64,000 nt of DNA from Bacteroides finegoldii DSM 17565. GTDB taxonomy: Bacteria > Bacteroidota > Bacteroidia > Bacteroidales > Bacteroidaceae. The notes under the pieces were generated by a model that saw only the letters and a list, made by a program, of their open reading frames with translations, ran no database searches and had not been told where the DNA came from. A program made the position numbers and the translations under genes. The stretch spans positions 62,001-126,000 of the forward strand of contig NZ_GG688322.1 of the NCBI RefSeq assembly GCF_000156195.1. Reading direction: 5' to 3'. Below are positions 43,410 through 53,455 of this stretch, in pieces. Position 1 is the stretch's first letter, and each line of letters begins with the position of its first letter.

Positions 43410-46400
43410 CTAATAGTCTCTTTGCATGTCTGCAATTTTTTGTTGTAATTTTCTCATCTGTTCCTCCTGCAATACTTTTTTGTATTCGATGGGTACTACT
43501 TGGATGAACTGGTCTGCATAATGATTCCAGTTGTCAAGCATGGTACGGGCTAGTTTTGAGCCTGTGTACAGATAATGTTGGCGGATTAGTTCGTGTAGCT
43601 CCTTCCGGTAGCTGGCTTCTTCGATGAGTGACAGTTCCACCATTTCCATGTTGCAGAAATAATCGAAGTTGCCATCCTTGTTCCATACGTAAGCCACACC
43701 GCCACTCATACCGGCTGCAAAGTTACGTCCGGTTTGCCCGAGGACTACCACACGACCTCCTGTCATGTATTCGCAACAATGGTCGCCCACACCTTCCACT
43801 ACGGCAACTGCACCGGAGTTACGAACTGCGAAACGTTCTCCTACACGACCGTTGATATATACTTCACCGCTTGTTGCTCCATAAAGCAAGGTATTACCGG
43901 CAATTGTATTCTTTTCGGCTTCGAAGTTGCTGCGGATAGGAGGCAATACGGAGATGCGTCCGCCGCTCAATCCTTTACCCAGATAATCGTTCGCTTCACC
44001 TTCCAGTTTAAAGTTAACTCCCGGTACGAGGAAAGCCCCGAAAGACTGACCTGCCGAGCCTTTGAACTTCACATTCAGCGTATGTTCCGGCAATCCTTTG
44101 GCACCGTATTTCTTGGCAATCACTCCGGAGAGCATCGCACCTATTGCACGGTCTGTATTGGCAATCGTATATTCTAAAGAAATCTCTTTCTCATGTTCAA
44201 TAGCTTCTTGTGCCGCATCAATGAGGGTTACATCCTTTACAGTAGAAACACCGTGATCCTGATCGATGACATGGCGGATAGCCGCGTTGTTATCAATGCG
44301 TGCCAGCAATTTGGTGAAGTCGATTAACGCATGTTTCGGATTCGGGTCGTTGGTAACGGATTTGCGTTCGATCAAGTCTGTGCGCCCGATAATATCATCC
44401 ATTCTGGTGAATCCCATTTCGGCCAAATGCTCGCGGACCTCCTGTGCCAGGAATGTGAAGAAATTTACCAAATATTCACTACGCCCATGAAAGCGTTTAC
44501 GTAATTCCTCATTCTGTGTGGCAACTCCCACTGGACAAGTATTCTGATGGCATTTGCGCATCATTACACACCCTAATACAATCAATGCCGAAGTGGCGAA
44601 GCCATATTCTTCGGCACCCATTAGCGCCATTAAGATGATGTCACGTCCGGTTTTCAGTTGTCCGTCGGCTTGCAGAACTACTTGCCCACGAAGTCCGTTC
44701 AAAACCAATGTTTGTTGTGTCTCGCTCAATCCCAATTCCGGTGAGATGCCCGCATAACGGATAGAAGAAGCCGGAGAAGCACCTGTTCCCCCTTCAGCAC
44801 CGGAGATGACAATCAGGTCCGCCTTTGCTTTTGCCACCCCGGCGGCAATTGTACCGACGCCGCTTTCTGCTACCAGTTTCACACTGATTTTGGCCTGTGG
44901 ATTTACATTTTTCAGATCGAAGATTAATTGTGCCAAATCCTCAATCGAATAAATATCATGATGAGGTGGGGGAGAAATCAGTGAAATTCCCGGAATGGAA
45001 TGGCGTGTTTTTGCAATCACATCATTCACTTTAAATCCCGGAAGTTGTCCGCCTTCACCCGGCTTTGCTCCCTGTGCTATCTTAATCTGAATCTCGTCCG
45101 CATTAACCAGATATTCTGCCGTTACACCGAAACGTCCGGAAGCTACCTGCTTGATTGCACTTCGTAAGGAACTGCCATCGGGCAGCGGTTGGAAACGGGC
45201 AGCGTCCTCGCCACCTTCACCGGTATTACTGCGCCCGTGAATTTTATTCATGGCAATAGCCATTGCCTCATGAGCCTCTTTGCTGATAGAACCAAAAGAC
45301 ATGGCCCCCGTGACGAAACGATGCAGAATGTTTTCCACCGGTTCTACCTGATCGATCGAAATCGGATTACGACGGAATCCCAGAAAGTCACGAAGGAAAA
45401 TAGGCTTCTCTTTTTCGTCTACCAAATGAGTATATTCTTTAAACTTCTTGTAACTTCCCAGCCGTGTAGCCAATTGCAGCGTACTGATTGTTTCCGGATT
45501 CCATGCGTGCTTTTCTCCGTCTTTGCGGAAGGCATACAAACCGTTGTTTTTTAATAATGGAAGGTTGAAAGTAGAAGATGGAGAGTTACTTTGTGTTCCT
45601 TCATTTCCATTTTTGATTTCTGAAAATCCTTCCTCATGGAAAGCAATGGCATCTCTGGCTATTTCTTCCAGGCGAATACCTCCGATGGGCGAACCGAGTC
45701 CACCGAAATAGGCCTTACTCAATTCTTCGCTCAAACCGACGGCTTCGAAGATCTTTGCGCCACGATAAGAGCGGATGGTAGAGATCCCCATTTTACTCAT
45801 GATTTTAAACAAGCCTTTGCAGATGGATTTGATATAATTCTTTTCAGCAGTGGCATAATCCAACTGAATATCCCTGTCTTTAACCAAGCGGTCGAGAACG
45901 GCGAATGCCATGTAAGGATTCAGGGCACTTGCTCCGAAACCCAGTAATAACGCAGCGTGCATTACCTCACGTATTTCACCGCTTTCTACAATCAATGCTG
46001 TTTGTACACGTTTGCCGACTGAAATCAGATGGTGATGAACGGCGCTTACTGCCAGCAATGAAGGAATAGTGGCATGGGTAATATCCACGTCACGGTCGGT
46101 CAGGACAATGTAGTTTACGCCTTCCGTCACAGATTCTTCCGCCATTTTACAAAGGCTGTTCAGTGCCTCCTGCAATCCGGCTTTCCCTTTCGCTGCTTCA
46201 AATAACATGGGCAGTTTGACCGTTTTGAAACCTTTATAGCGGATATTACAAAGAATATCCAGTTGTGTATTGCTCAAAATTGGATGATTCAGGCGGACCA
46301 TTTTGCAATGACTCTCGCTGGGTGTCAGGATATTCATGCCGACTGCCCCGATGTATTCAGTTAATGACATTACCAGTTCTTCGCGGAGCGGGTCAATGGG

Positions 46401-48005
46401 AGGATTGGTCACTTGTGCAAATTGCTGCCGGAAATAGTTGTAAAGCAATTGCGGCTTATCCGAAAGTACAGCTAACGGAGTATCATTACCCATTGAATGG
46501 ATCGGTTCTGCTCCGCTGCTTGCCATCGGCATAATCAGTTTTTCGATATCCTCTTTGGAGTAGCCGAAAGTGCGAAGCATACAGTCGTAGTTTTCTACAT
46601 GATGAGGTACTTTGCGTCCGCTCTTCAGTTCATCCAGTTCGATTCGGTTCGTAGACAACCAGGTGCGGTAAGGTTTGGCTTCAGCCAACTGTTTTTTCAG
46701 TTCGCCATCATAATAAATTTCACCTTTTTCCGTATCTACCAGCAAAATCTTACCGGGCTGTAAACGACCTTTTTCTTTGATGTCTCCCGGTTCGAAATCC
46801 ATCACACCGACTTCCGAAGCCACTACCATCATATCGTTTTTAGTAATCAGATAACGGGCAGGGCGCAGGCCGTTACGGTCGAGCATACCTCCGGCAAATC
46901 GTCCGTCACTGAAGAGAAGTGCAGCCGGTCCGTCCCACGGTTCCATCAGGATAGAGTGGTATTCGTAGAATGATTTCAGATCCTCGCTGATGGGATTCTT
47001 TTCGTTGAAAGATTCCGGCACGAGCATAGCCATGGCGTGTGGCAGGCTCAACCCCGACATCACCAGGAACTCCAGTACATTATCCAGGGAAGCACTGTCG
47101 CTCATGCCCGGTTGTATAATCGGACGAAGTTCTTTTATATCACCCAAGGTAGGAGTGGAGAGTACGCTTTCGCGGGCTTCCATCCATCCGCGGTTACCAC
47201 GGATCGTGTTGATTTCACCGTTGTGTGCCAGCAGGCGGAATGGTTGTGCCAATCCCCATGTAGGGAATGTATTGGTACTGAAACGGGAGTGCACCAGTGC
47301 CAGTCCGCTGGTAAAATAGCTATTCGTCAGGTCCGGATAGTAGTTGCGCAGTTGCAACGACGAAAGCATACCTTTATATATAATACTTTTTGTAGAAAGC
47401 GAAACAACATAAAAATCGTCTTTTGTCGGAATGGATGACAGTCTGACCTTATTCTCGATTCTTTTCCGGATCAGATATAACTTCCGGTCGGCAGTTTCCG
47501 TTTCTGTAAATCCGGTGATGAATACTTGCTTGATGTCTGGTTCGTTTGCCAGAGCAGATTCTCCTAGAATTTCAGGGCAGGTGGGTACATTGCGCAGATG
47601 CATCAATGTGAGTCCTTCTTTTTCAATTTCTTCAATAATGATACTTAAAATGGCTGCCTGGTCTTTTCCATTTTTCGGCAAAAATAGCAATCCTGTGCCG
47701 TACCGTCCTTTTTCGGGTACAGGAATACCTTGCAATAAAATAAACTCATGCGGAATTTGCAGCATGATACCTGCACCGTCGCCGGTTTTGTTATCCGCAC
47801 CTTCGGCACCGCGGTGGCGCATGTTCTCTAATACCTTTAAAGCCGACTCAACAATGTCGTGTGACTTTTCTCCATGAATGTTTACCAGCATACCAACACC
47901 GCAGGCATCGTGTTCGTATGCCGCATTATACAAGCCCATCAGTTTGGGCTGTCGTTGGTAAGGGGATCCTTCTGTTACGTTGTTAAAAAGTTCTTGTTTC
48001 TTCAT
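43410..48005 (-). CDS. gltB: Glutamate synthase large subunit
   Basis: 1531 residues. After a short propeptide the class II amidotransferase begins at the nucleophile in HDACGVGMLVN (about residue 35). The central and FMN-binding synthase domains include KPGEGGQLPGFKVN and ISGAEGGTGASPASS; CVMMRKCHQNTCPVGVA binds the 3Fe-4S cluster; the C-terminal beta-helix (GSAGQSFGAFLVPG, GGVAYVWN) is complete. With GltD it makes two glutamates from glutamine and 2-oxoglutarate. Confidence 0.97.
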   Translation of the reverse strand: MKKQELFNNVTEGSPYQRQPKLMGLYNAAYEHDACGVGMLVNIHGEKSHDIVESALKVLENMRHRGAEGADNKTGDGAGIMLQIPHEFILLQGIPVPEKGRYGTGLLFLPKNGKDQAAILSIIIEEIEKEGLTLMHLRNVPTCPEILGESALANEPDIKQVFITGFTETETADRKLYLIRKRIENKVRLSSIPTKDDFYVVSLSTKSIIYKGMLSSLQLRNYYPDLTNSYFTSGLALVHSRFSTNTFPTWGLAQPFRLLAHNGEINTIRGNRGWMEARESVLSTPTLGDIKELRPIIQPGMSDSASLDNVLEFLVMSGLSLPHAMAMLVPESFNEKNPISEDLKSFYEYHSILMEPWDGPAALLFSDGRFAGGMLDRNGLRPARYLITKNDMMVVASEVGVMDFEPGDIKEKGRLQPGKILLVDTEKGEIYYDGELKKQLAEAKPYRTWLSTNRIELDELKSGRKVPHHVENYDCMLRTFGYSKEDIEKLIMPMASSGAEPIHSMGNDTPLAVLSDKPQLLYNYFRQQFAQVTNPPIDPLREELVMSLTEYIGAVGMNILTPSESHCKMVRLNHPILSNTQLDILCNIRYKGFKTVKLPMLFEAAKGKAGLQEALNSLCKMAEESVTEGVNYIVLTDRDVDITHATIPSLLAVSAVHHHLISVGKRVQTALIVESGEIREVMHAALLLGFGASALNPYMAFAVLDRLVKDRDIQLDYATAEKNYIKSICKGLFKIMSKMGISTIRSYRGAKIFEAVGLSEELSKAYFGGLGSPIGGIRLEEIARDAIAFHEEGFSEIKNGNEGTQSNSPSSTFNLPLLKNNGLYAFRKDGEKHAWNPETISTLQLATRLGSYKKFKEYTHLVDEKEKPIFLRDFLGFRRNPISIDQVEPVENILHRFVTGAMSFGSISKEAHEAMAIAMNKIHGRSNTGEGGEDAARFQPLPDGSSLRSAIKQVASGRFGVTAEYLVNADEIQIKIAQGAKPGEGGQLPGFKVNDVIAKTRHSIPGISLISPPPHHDIYSIEDLAQLIFDLKNVNPQAKISVKLVAESGVGTIAAGVAKAKADLIVISGAEGGTGASPASSIRYAGISPELGLSETQQTLVLNGLRGQVVLQADGQLKTGRDIILMALMGAEEYGFATSALIVLGCVMMRKCHQNTCPVGVATQNEELRKRFHGRSEYLVNFFTFLAQEVREHLAEMGFTRMDDIIGRTDLIERKSVTNDPNPKHALIDFTKLLARIDNNAAIRHVIDQDHGVSTVKDVTLIDAAQEAIEHEKEISLEYTIANTDRAIGAMLSGVIAKKYGAKGLPEHTLNVKFKGSAGQSFGAFLVPGVNFKLEGEANDYLGKGLSGGRISVLPPIRSNFEAEKNTIAGNTLLYGATSGEVYINGRVGERFAVRNSGAVAVVEGVGDHCCEYMTGGRVVVLGQTGRNFAAGMSGGVAYVWNKDGNFDYFCNMEMVELSLIEEASYRKELHELIRQHYLYTGSKLARTMLDNWNHYADQFIQVVPIEYKKVLQEEQMRKLQQKIADMQRDY

Positions 48006-48058
48006 TCTTACTAGCTTTATTGTATGATAATACCTAATTGAAGTGTCAATTTGTTCGG

Positions 48059-48066
48059 CAAAGTTA
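48059..48066 (-). promoter_or_regulatory. -7 box for gltB
   Basis: TAACTTTG on the minus strand, 53 nt before the gltB ATG. Confidence 0.5.
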
Positions 48067-48335
48067 GTGGTTTAATTTCAAAATGATAGTAAAATATAAG
48101 TTTTCTGTAACGCGAAATTAAAAGAAGAGCCTGTCTTCTTCTAATTTGTAATTAAAAGAGGGAGATTTACTTTTAATTTGTTAGCTCTTTTGGGTTAATG
48201 GTGAGTTAATTGTAATTTGTTTCTTTTTGAGCTAAAAATAATATATTATTTAACTTTTTGATGTGTTTACAACTTTTTTATGCGTTTCTGTCAAATAAAT
48301 ATGCTTTTTGTTGTCTTTATGTTATTTGTAATGTG
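48067..48335. other. Regulatory gap between divergent gltB and glmS
   Basis: About 270 bp of AT-rich sequence without an ORF. Words related to TTAATTTG and AATTAAAAGAG recur between 48110 and 48220, without a strict period. Likely holds the control sites for both operons. Confidence 0.4.
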
Positions 48336-48343
48336 TATATTTG
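48336..48343 (+). promoter_or_regulatory. -7 box for glmS
   Basis: TATATTTG, giving a short leader of about 20 nt. There is no room for a glmS ribozyme. Confidence 0.6.
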
Positions 48344-48367
48344 CAGTCGAAATAAAAATATCATAAT

Positions 48368-50212
48368 ATGTGTGGAATAGTAGGCTATATTGGTAAACGA
48401 AAAGCCTACCCTATCCTTATAAAAGGGCTGAAGCGACTGGAGTATCGTGGATATGATAGCGCGGGGGTAGCAATCATCAGTGATGACCGACAGTTAAATG
48501 TGTATAAGACGAAAGGAAAAGTCTCCGATCTTGAAAATTTCGTCACACAAAAAGATATTTCCGGTACAATCGGAATTGCCCATACTCGTTGGGCTACTCA
48601 CGGGGAACCTTGTTCCGCTAACGCCCACCCTCATTACTCTTCTTCCGAAAAGCTCGCTCTCATTCATAACGGTATTATCGAAAACTACGCCGTTCTCAAA
48701 GAAAAACTTCAAGCCAAAGGCTATATTTTTAAAAGTAGTACAGATACCGAAGTCCTTGTTCAATTAATAGAATACATGAAAGTCACTAATCAGGTCAGTT
48801 TGCTGACAGCCGTTCAATTGGCGTTGGGAGAAGTGATTGGTGCCTATGCGATTGCGATTCTTGATAAAGAGCATCCCGATGAGATTATTGCTGCCCGTAA
48901 GAGTAGCCCGCTGGTAGTGGGGATTGGAGCGGACGAGTTCTTCCTTGCTTCGGATGCCACTCCGATTGTAGAATATACAGATAAGGTGGTTTATCTGGAA
49001 GACGGAGAAATTGCTGTTCTCCATTTGGGAAAAGAATTGAAGGTGGTCAATTTGAGTAATGTTGAAATGACACCTGAAATTAAAAAAGTGGAGCTAAATC
49101 TCGGCCAGCTGGAAAAAGGAGGATATCCGCATTTTATGTTGAAAGAGATTTTCGAACAGCCCGATTGTATTCACGATTGTATGCGCGGACGTATCAATGT
49201 GGAAGCAGACAATGTGGTACTTTCCGCTGTGATCGATCATCGGGAAAAGCTGTTGAATGCCAAGCGGTTTATTATCGTTGCCTGCGGAACTTCCTGGCAT
49301 GCCGGACTGATTGGAAAGCATCTGATTGAAAGTTTCTGCCGCATACCGGTGGAAGTGGAGTATGCTTCCGAATTTCGTTACCGTGATCCGGTGATTGACG
49401 GACAGGATGTAGTGATAGCAATCTCCCAAAGCGGTGAGACTGCGGATACTTTGGCTGCTGTGGAATTGGCAAAAAGCCGCGGAGCATTTATATATGGTAT
49501 TTGCAATGCTATCGGGTCTTCTATTCCCCGTGCCACTCACACCGGTTCGTATATCCACGTAGGTCCGGAAATCGGAGTCGCTTCCACCAAAGCGTTTACC
49601 GGACAGGTCACTGTGTTGGCAATGCTGGCATTGACGCTTGCCAAAGCGAAAGGAACAATTGACGAACGGCATTATCTTTCAATTGTACAGGAATTAAATC
49701 ATATTCCGGAGAAGATGAAAGAAGTGCTGAAACTGAATGATACCCTGGCGGAATTATCGAAAACTTTCACGTATGCGCATAACTTTATTTATCTGGGACG
49801 CGGATATAGTTATCCTGTTGCATTGGAAGGTGCATTGAAATTGAAAGAAATATCGTATATTCACGCCGAAGGTTATCCGGCTGCCGAGATGAAGCACGGA
49901 CCGATTGCCTTGATTGACGCGGAAATGCCGGTAGTGGTGATTGCTACGCAGAATGGACTGTACGAAAAAGTGCTAAGTAATATTCAGGAGATCAAGGCGA
50001 GGAAGGGAAAAGTGATTGCGTTCGTTACGAAGGGAGATACGGTTATCAGCAAGATTGCCGATTGTAGTATCGAACTTCCTGAAACAATAGAGTGTCTCGA
50101 TCCGTTAATTACTACGGTACCTCTCCAACTTCTTGCTTATCACATTGCGGTATGTAAGGGGATGGATGTAGACCAGCCGAGAAATCTGGCGAAGTCGGTA
50201 ACGGTAGAGTAA
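48368..50212 (+). CDS. glmS: Glucosamine-6-phosphate synthase
   Basis: 614 residues. Class II amidotransferase with Cys2 (MCGIVGYIGKRKAYPILIKG), then two SIS domains (VACGTSWHAG, ISQSGETADTLAAVELAK, GRGYSYPVALEGALKLKEIS) and the conserved C-terminus NLAKSVTVE. It makes GlcN-6-P from fructose-6-P and glutamine for cell wall and LPS. Confidence 0.97.
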   Translation: MCGIVGYIGKRKAYPILIKGLKRLEYRGYDSAGVAIISDDRQLNVYKTKGKVSDLENFVTQKDISGTIGIAHTRWATHGEPCSANAHPHYSSSEKLALIHNGIIENYAVLKEKLQAKGYIFKSSTDTEVLVQLIEYMKVTNQVSLLTAVQLALGEVIGAYAIAILDKEHPDEIIAARKSSPLVVGIGADEFFLASDATPIVEYTDKVVYLEDGEIAVLHLGKELKVVNLSNVEMTPEIKKVELNLGQLEKGGYPHFMLKEIFEQPDCIHDCMRGRINVEADNVVLSAVIDHREKLLNAKRFIIVACGTSWHAGLIGKHLIESFCRIPVEVEYASEFRYRDPVIDGQDVVIAISQSGETADTLAAVELAKSRGAFIYGICNAIGSSIPRATHTGSYIHVGPEIGVASTKAFTGQVTVLAMLALTLAKAKGTIDERHYLSIVQELNHIPEKMKEVLKLNDTLAELSKTFTYAHNFIYLGRGYSYPVALEGALKLKEISYIHAEGYPAAEMKHGPIALIDAEMPVVVIATQNGLYEKVLSNIQEIKARKGKVIAFVTKGDTVISKIADCSIELPETIECLDPLITTVPLQLLAYHIAVCKGMDVDQPRNLAKSVTVE

Positions 50213-50216
50213 TGTG

Positions 50217-50330
50217 ATTTACAATTAGACAATTTACTATTTACGATTGAAGAATCAATGATAGATAGTAAGTTGTTTGATTGGCAGGTGGTAATTTAAA
50301 TCGTAAATAGTAAATCGTCAAATCGTAAAT
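50217..50330. repeat. 35-bp inverted repeat in the glmS-purF gap
   Basis: Arms 50217-50251 and 50296-50330, close to fully complementary, with words CTATTTACGATT and AATCGTAAATAG. The second arm ends 7 nt before the purF ATG, so a hairpin would sit next to the ribosome site. Confidence 0.75.
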
Positions 50331-50337
50331 AGTATAG

Positions 50338-52221
50338 ATGGAACAATTGAAACATGAATGTGGCGTTGCCATGATACGCTTGCTTAAACCGTTGGAGTAT
50401 TACGAGAAAAAGTACGGAACATGGATGTACGGTCTTAATAAGCTCTACCTGTTGATGGAGAAACAACATAACCGTGGACAGGAAGGTGCGGGACTGGCAT
50501 GTGTGAAACTGGAAGCAAATCCGGGTGAAGAATATATGTTTCGTGAACGTGCTTTAGGCTCCGGAGCTATTACGGAGATTTTTGAAAATGTTCAAAACAA
50601 CTTTAAGGAGCTCACTCCCGAACAGTTGCATGATGCTGCGTATGCCAAACGAGTCCTGCCTTTTGCCGGGGAAGTATATATGGGGCATCTTCGTTATTCC
50701 ACTACGGGAAAATCCGGAATCTCATACGTGCATCCATTTTTAAGAAGAAATAACTGGCGTGCCAAGAATCTCGCTCTTTGCGGAAACTTCAATATGACGA
50801 ATGTGGACGAAATATTTGCCCGTATCACTGCCATTGGTCAGCATCCGCGTAAATATGCCGATACATATATCATGTTGGAACAGGTGGGACACCGTCTTGA
50901 CCGTGAAGTGGAGCGTGTATTCAATCTTGCCGAAGCCGAAGGGCTTACGGGCATGGGCATCACGCATTATATAGAAGAACATATTGATTTGGCAAACGTA
51001 CTGCGTACTTCCAGTCACGAATGGGATGGGGGGTATGTTATTTGCGGATTGACCGGAAGCGGTGAATCTTTCGCTATCCGTGACCCTTGGGGCATCCGGC
51101 CTGCATTTTGGTATCAGGATGACGAGATAGCTGTTCTTGCTTCCGAACGTCCGGTGATCCAGACAGCTTTGAACGTTCCGTTTGAGGAAATCAAGGAACT
51201 GCAACCGGGGCAGGCATTGCTGATTAGCAAAGAGGGAAAGATACGTACTTCGCAAATCAATAAGCCACGTGAAAATCAGGCTTGTTCCTTCGAACGTATC
51301 TATTTCTCCCGTGGCAGTGACGTCGATATTTATAAAGAAAGGAAACGGCTGGGCGAAAAGTTGGTTCCGAAAATACTGAAAGCTATCAATAATGATATCG
51401 ATCATACGGTCTTCTCTTTTATTCCAAACACTGCGGAGGTTGCTTTCTACGGAATGTTGCAGGGACTGGATGATTACTTGAATGAGGAGAAAGTGCAGCA
51501 GATCGCTGCATTGGGGCATAACCCGAATATGGAGGAGTTAGAAGTTATTCTTTCCCGTCGTATTCGTAGCGAAAAGGTGGCAATCAAGGATATTAAGCTC
51601 CGTACGTTCATCGCCGAAGGAAACAGTCGTAATGATTTGGCTGCCCATGTGTATGATATTACATACGGAAGTCTTGTACCCGGTGTTGATAATCTGGTGA
51701 TTATCGATGACAGCATTGTGCGTGGCACTACGCTGAAACAAAGTATTATCGGTATTCTCGACCGTCTCGGTCCGAAGAAGATTGTCATCGTATCTTCTTC
51801 TCCGCAGGTGCGTTATCCTGACTATTACGGTATTGATATGGCAAAGATGAGCGAGTTTATCGCCTTCAGGGCTGCTGTCGAACTTTTAAAGGAACGGGAT
51901 ATGAAAGATGTGATTGCGGCCGCCTACCGTAAATCGAAAGAGCAGGTAGGACTGCCGAAAGAGCAGATGGTAAACTATGTGAAAGATATTTATGCTCCGT
52001 TCACTGATGAGGAAATCTCTGCCAAAATGGTGGAACTGCTGACACCCAAGGGAACCAAGGCGAAAGTGGAAATCGTCTATCAACCGTTGGAGGGATTGCA
52101 CGAGGCTTGTCCGCATCATAAAGGCGACTGGTATTTTAGCGGTAACTACCCTACACCGGGTGGTGTGAAAATGGTGAACCGGGCGTTCATCGACTATATA
52201 GAACAAATGTATCAATTCTAA
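50338..52221 (+). CDS. purF: Amidophosphoribosyltransferase, long Bacteroidetes form
   Basis: 627 residues, longer than the usual 470-500. The class II nucleophile is Cys8 (QLKHECGVAMIRLL), followed by MEKQHNRGQEGAGLA and MGHLRYSTTGKSG. The phosphoribosyltransferase domain has VIIDDSIVRGTTLKQSI and SSSPQVRYPDYYGIDM. It converts PRPP and glutamine to phosphoribosylamine, the first purine step. The extra length lies partly between the domains (about 340-430) and partly at the C-terminus. An annotation as a PurF paralogue cannot be excluded. Confidence 0.88.
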   Translation: MEQLKHECGVAMIRLLKPLEYYEKKYGTWMYGLNKLYLLMEKQHNRGQEGAGLACVKLEANPGEEYMFRERALGSGAITEIFENVQNNFKELTPEQLHDAAYAKRVLPFAGEVYMGHLRYSTTGKSGISYVHPFLRRNNWRAKNLALCGNFNMTNVDEIFARITAIGQHPRKYADTYIMLEQVGHRLDREVERVFNLAEAEGLTGMGITHYIEEHIDLANVLRTSSHEWDGGYVICGLTGSGESFAIRDPWGIRPAFWYQDDEIAVLASERPVIQTALNVPFEEIKELQPGQALLISKEGKIRTSQINKPRENQACSFERIYFSRGSDVDIYKERKRLGEKLVPKILKAINNDIDHTVFSFIPNTAEVAFYGMLQGLDDYLNEEKVQQIAALGHNPNMEELEVILSRRIRSEKVAIKDIKLRTFIAEGNSRNDLAAHVYDITYGSLVPGVDNLVIIDDSIVRGTTLKQSIIGILDRLGPKKIVIVSSSPQVRYPDYYGIDMAKMSEFIAFRAAVELLKERDMKDVIAAAYRKSKEQVGLPKEQMVNYVKDIYAPFTDEEISAKMVELLTPKGTKAKVEIVYQPLEGLHEACPHHKGDWYFSGNYPTPGGVKMVNRAFIDYIEQMYQF

Positions 52222-52248
52222 CAACCATACAACGATTCAATAATAAGA

Positions 52249-53382
52249 ATGAGAAATGTGACATTAATCCTTGACGACGGGAGCCGGTTTTCCGGTAAGT
52301 CGTTTGGCTACGAGAAGCCGGTGGCGGGCGAAGTAGTGTTTAATACTGCCATGACCGGATACCCGGAGAGCCTCACTGACCCTTCATACGCCGGACAGTT
52401 GATGACGCTTACCTATCCTTTGGTAGGTAACTACGGTGTTCCTCCTTTTACTATCGAGCCGAATGGACTTGCCACTTTCATGGAAAGTGAAAAGATCCAC
52501 GCGGAAGCGATTATCGTAAGTGACTATTCTTATGAATACAGCCACTGGAACGCTGTGGAAAGTCTTGGTGACTGGCTGAAACGGGAAAAAGTTCCTGGTA
52601 TCACGGGCATTGATACGCGCGAGCTGACTAAAGTGCTTCGTGAACATGGAGTAATGATGGGGAAAATAGTATTTGAAAATGAAGAATTAAGAATGAAGAA
52701 TGAAGAATTTCCGTCTTATAGCGATATAAACTATGTAGACCAGGTTTCCTGTAAAGAAATTATTCATTATTTCCCTAGTGGAACAAGCAGCCACAGCGCA
52801 GCTAATTCTTCATTCTTCATTCCTCATTCTTCATTAAAAAAAGTTGTTCTGGTAGATTGCGGTGTGAAGACTAATATCATTCGTTGCCTGCTGAAACGTA
52901 ATGTTGAGGTGATTCGTGTACCTTGGGATTATGATTATAACGGACTCGAATTTGACGGACTGTTTATTTCTAACGGACCTGGGGATCCGGATACCTGTGA
53001 TGCTGCGGTGCAGAATATCCGCAAGGCAATGGCAAACGAGAAACTGCCTATCTTCGGAATCTGTATGGGTAACCAACTGCTTTCGAAAGCGGGAGGAGCC
53101 AAGATTTATAAATTGAAATACGGTCACCGTAGCCACAACCAACCGGTTCGTATGGTAGGTACGGAACGTTGCTTCATCACTTCGCAAAACCACGGTTATG
53201 CCGTAGACAATAATACGTTGAGTGCAGATTGGGAACCGTTATTTATTAATATGAATGATGGCTCTAACGAAGGAATCAAGCATAAAAGAAACCCTTGGTT
53301 TTCTGCACAATTCCATCCGGAAGCAGCGAGTGGACCTACGGATACGGAATTCCTGTTCGACGAATTTGTAAAACTATTGTAA
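52249..53382 (+). CDS. carA: Carbamoyl-phosphate synthase small subunit with an inserted linker
   Basis: 377 residues. N-terminal domain (VVFNTAMTGYPESLTDPSYAG) to about 140; class I amidotransferase from about 198 with the nucleophile in FGICMGNQLL, SQNHGYAV and the His-Glu pair in FHPEAASGPTDTE. Between the domains, residues about 144-154 (ENEELRMKNEE) and 186-197 (ANSSFFIPHSSL) are encoded by the arms of a 32-bp inverted repeat and look unlike CarA. The frame stays open and both domains are intact, so the protein is probably functional. Starts 28 nt after purF; followed by carB. Confidence 0.92.
   Translation: MRNVTLILDDGSRFSGKSFGYEKPVAGEVVFNTAMTGYPESLTDPSYAGQLMTLTYPLVGNYGVPPFTIEPNGLATFMESEKIHAEAIIVSDYSYEYSHWNAVESLGDWLKREKVPGITGIDTRELTKVLREHGVMMGKIVFENEELRMKNEEFPSYSDINYVDQVSCKEIIHYFPSGTSSHSAANSSFFIPHSSLKKVVLVDCGVKTNIIRCLLKRNVEVIRVPWDYDYNGLEFDGLFISNGPGDPDTCDAAVQNIRKAMANEKLPIFGICMGNQLLSKAGGAKIYKLKYGHRSHNQPVRMVGTERCFITSQNHGYAVDNNTLSADWEPLFINMNDGSNEGIKHKRNPWFSAQFHPEAASGPTDTEFLFDEFVKLL
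52678..52835. repeat. 32-bp inverted repeat inside the carA coding sequence
   Basis: Arms 52678-52709 and 52804-52835 match at 30 of 32 positions and consist of GAAGAATGAAGAAT-type words. The 94-nt centre encodes ordinary CarA sequence (INYVDQVSCKEII). Confidence 0.85.
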
Positions 53383-53388
53383 CCCATA

Positions 53389-53436
53389 TTCATCACGGAT
53401 TATAAAAAATCTGTGTCAATCTGTGTAATCTGTGAT
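53389..53436. repeat. Short palindromic repeat in the carA-carB gap
   Basis: ATCACGGATT (53389-53398) pairs with AATCTGTGAT (53427-53436); between them ATCTGTGT recurs twice. It reaches past the alternative GTG/ATG codons at 53432/53435 of carB and argues for the later carB start. Confidence 0.5.
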
Positions 53437-53455
53437 GAACCAGAAAGTAGAATCA

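Noticed and set aside
48344..48367. glmS ribozyme
   Set aside because: The -7 box leaves only about 20 nt of leader, far too short, and the ribozyme is not expected outside Gram-positive relatives.
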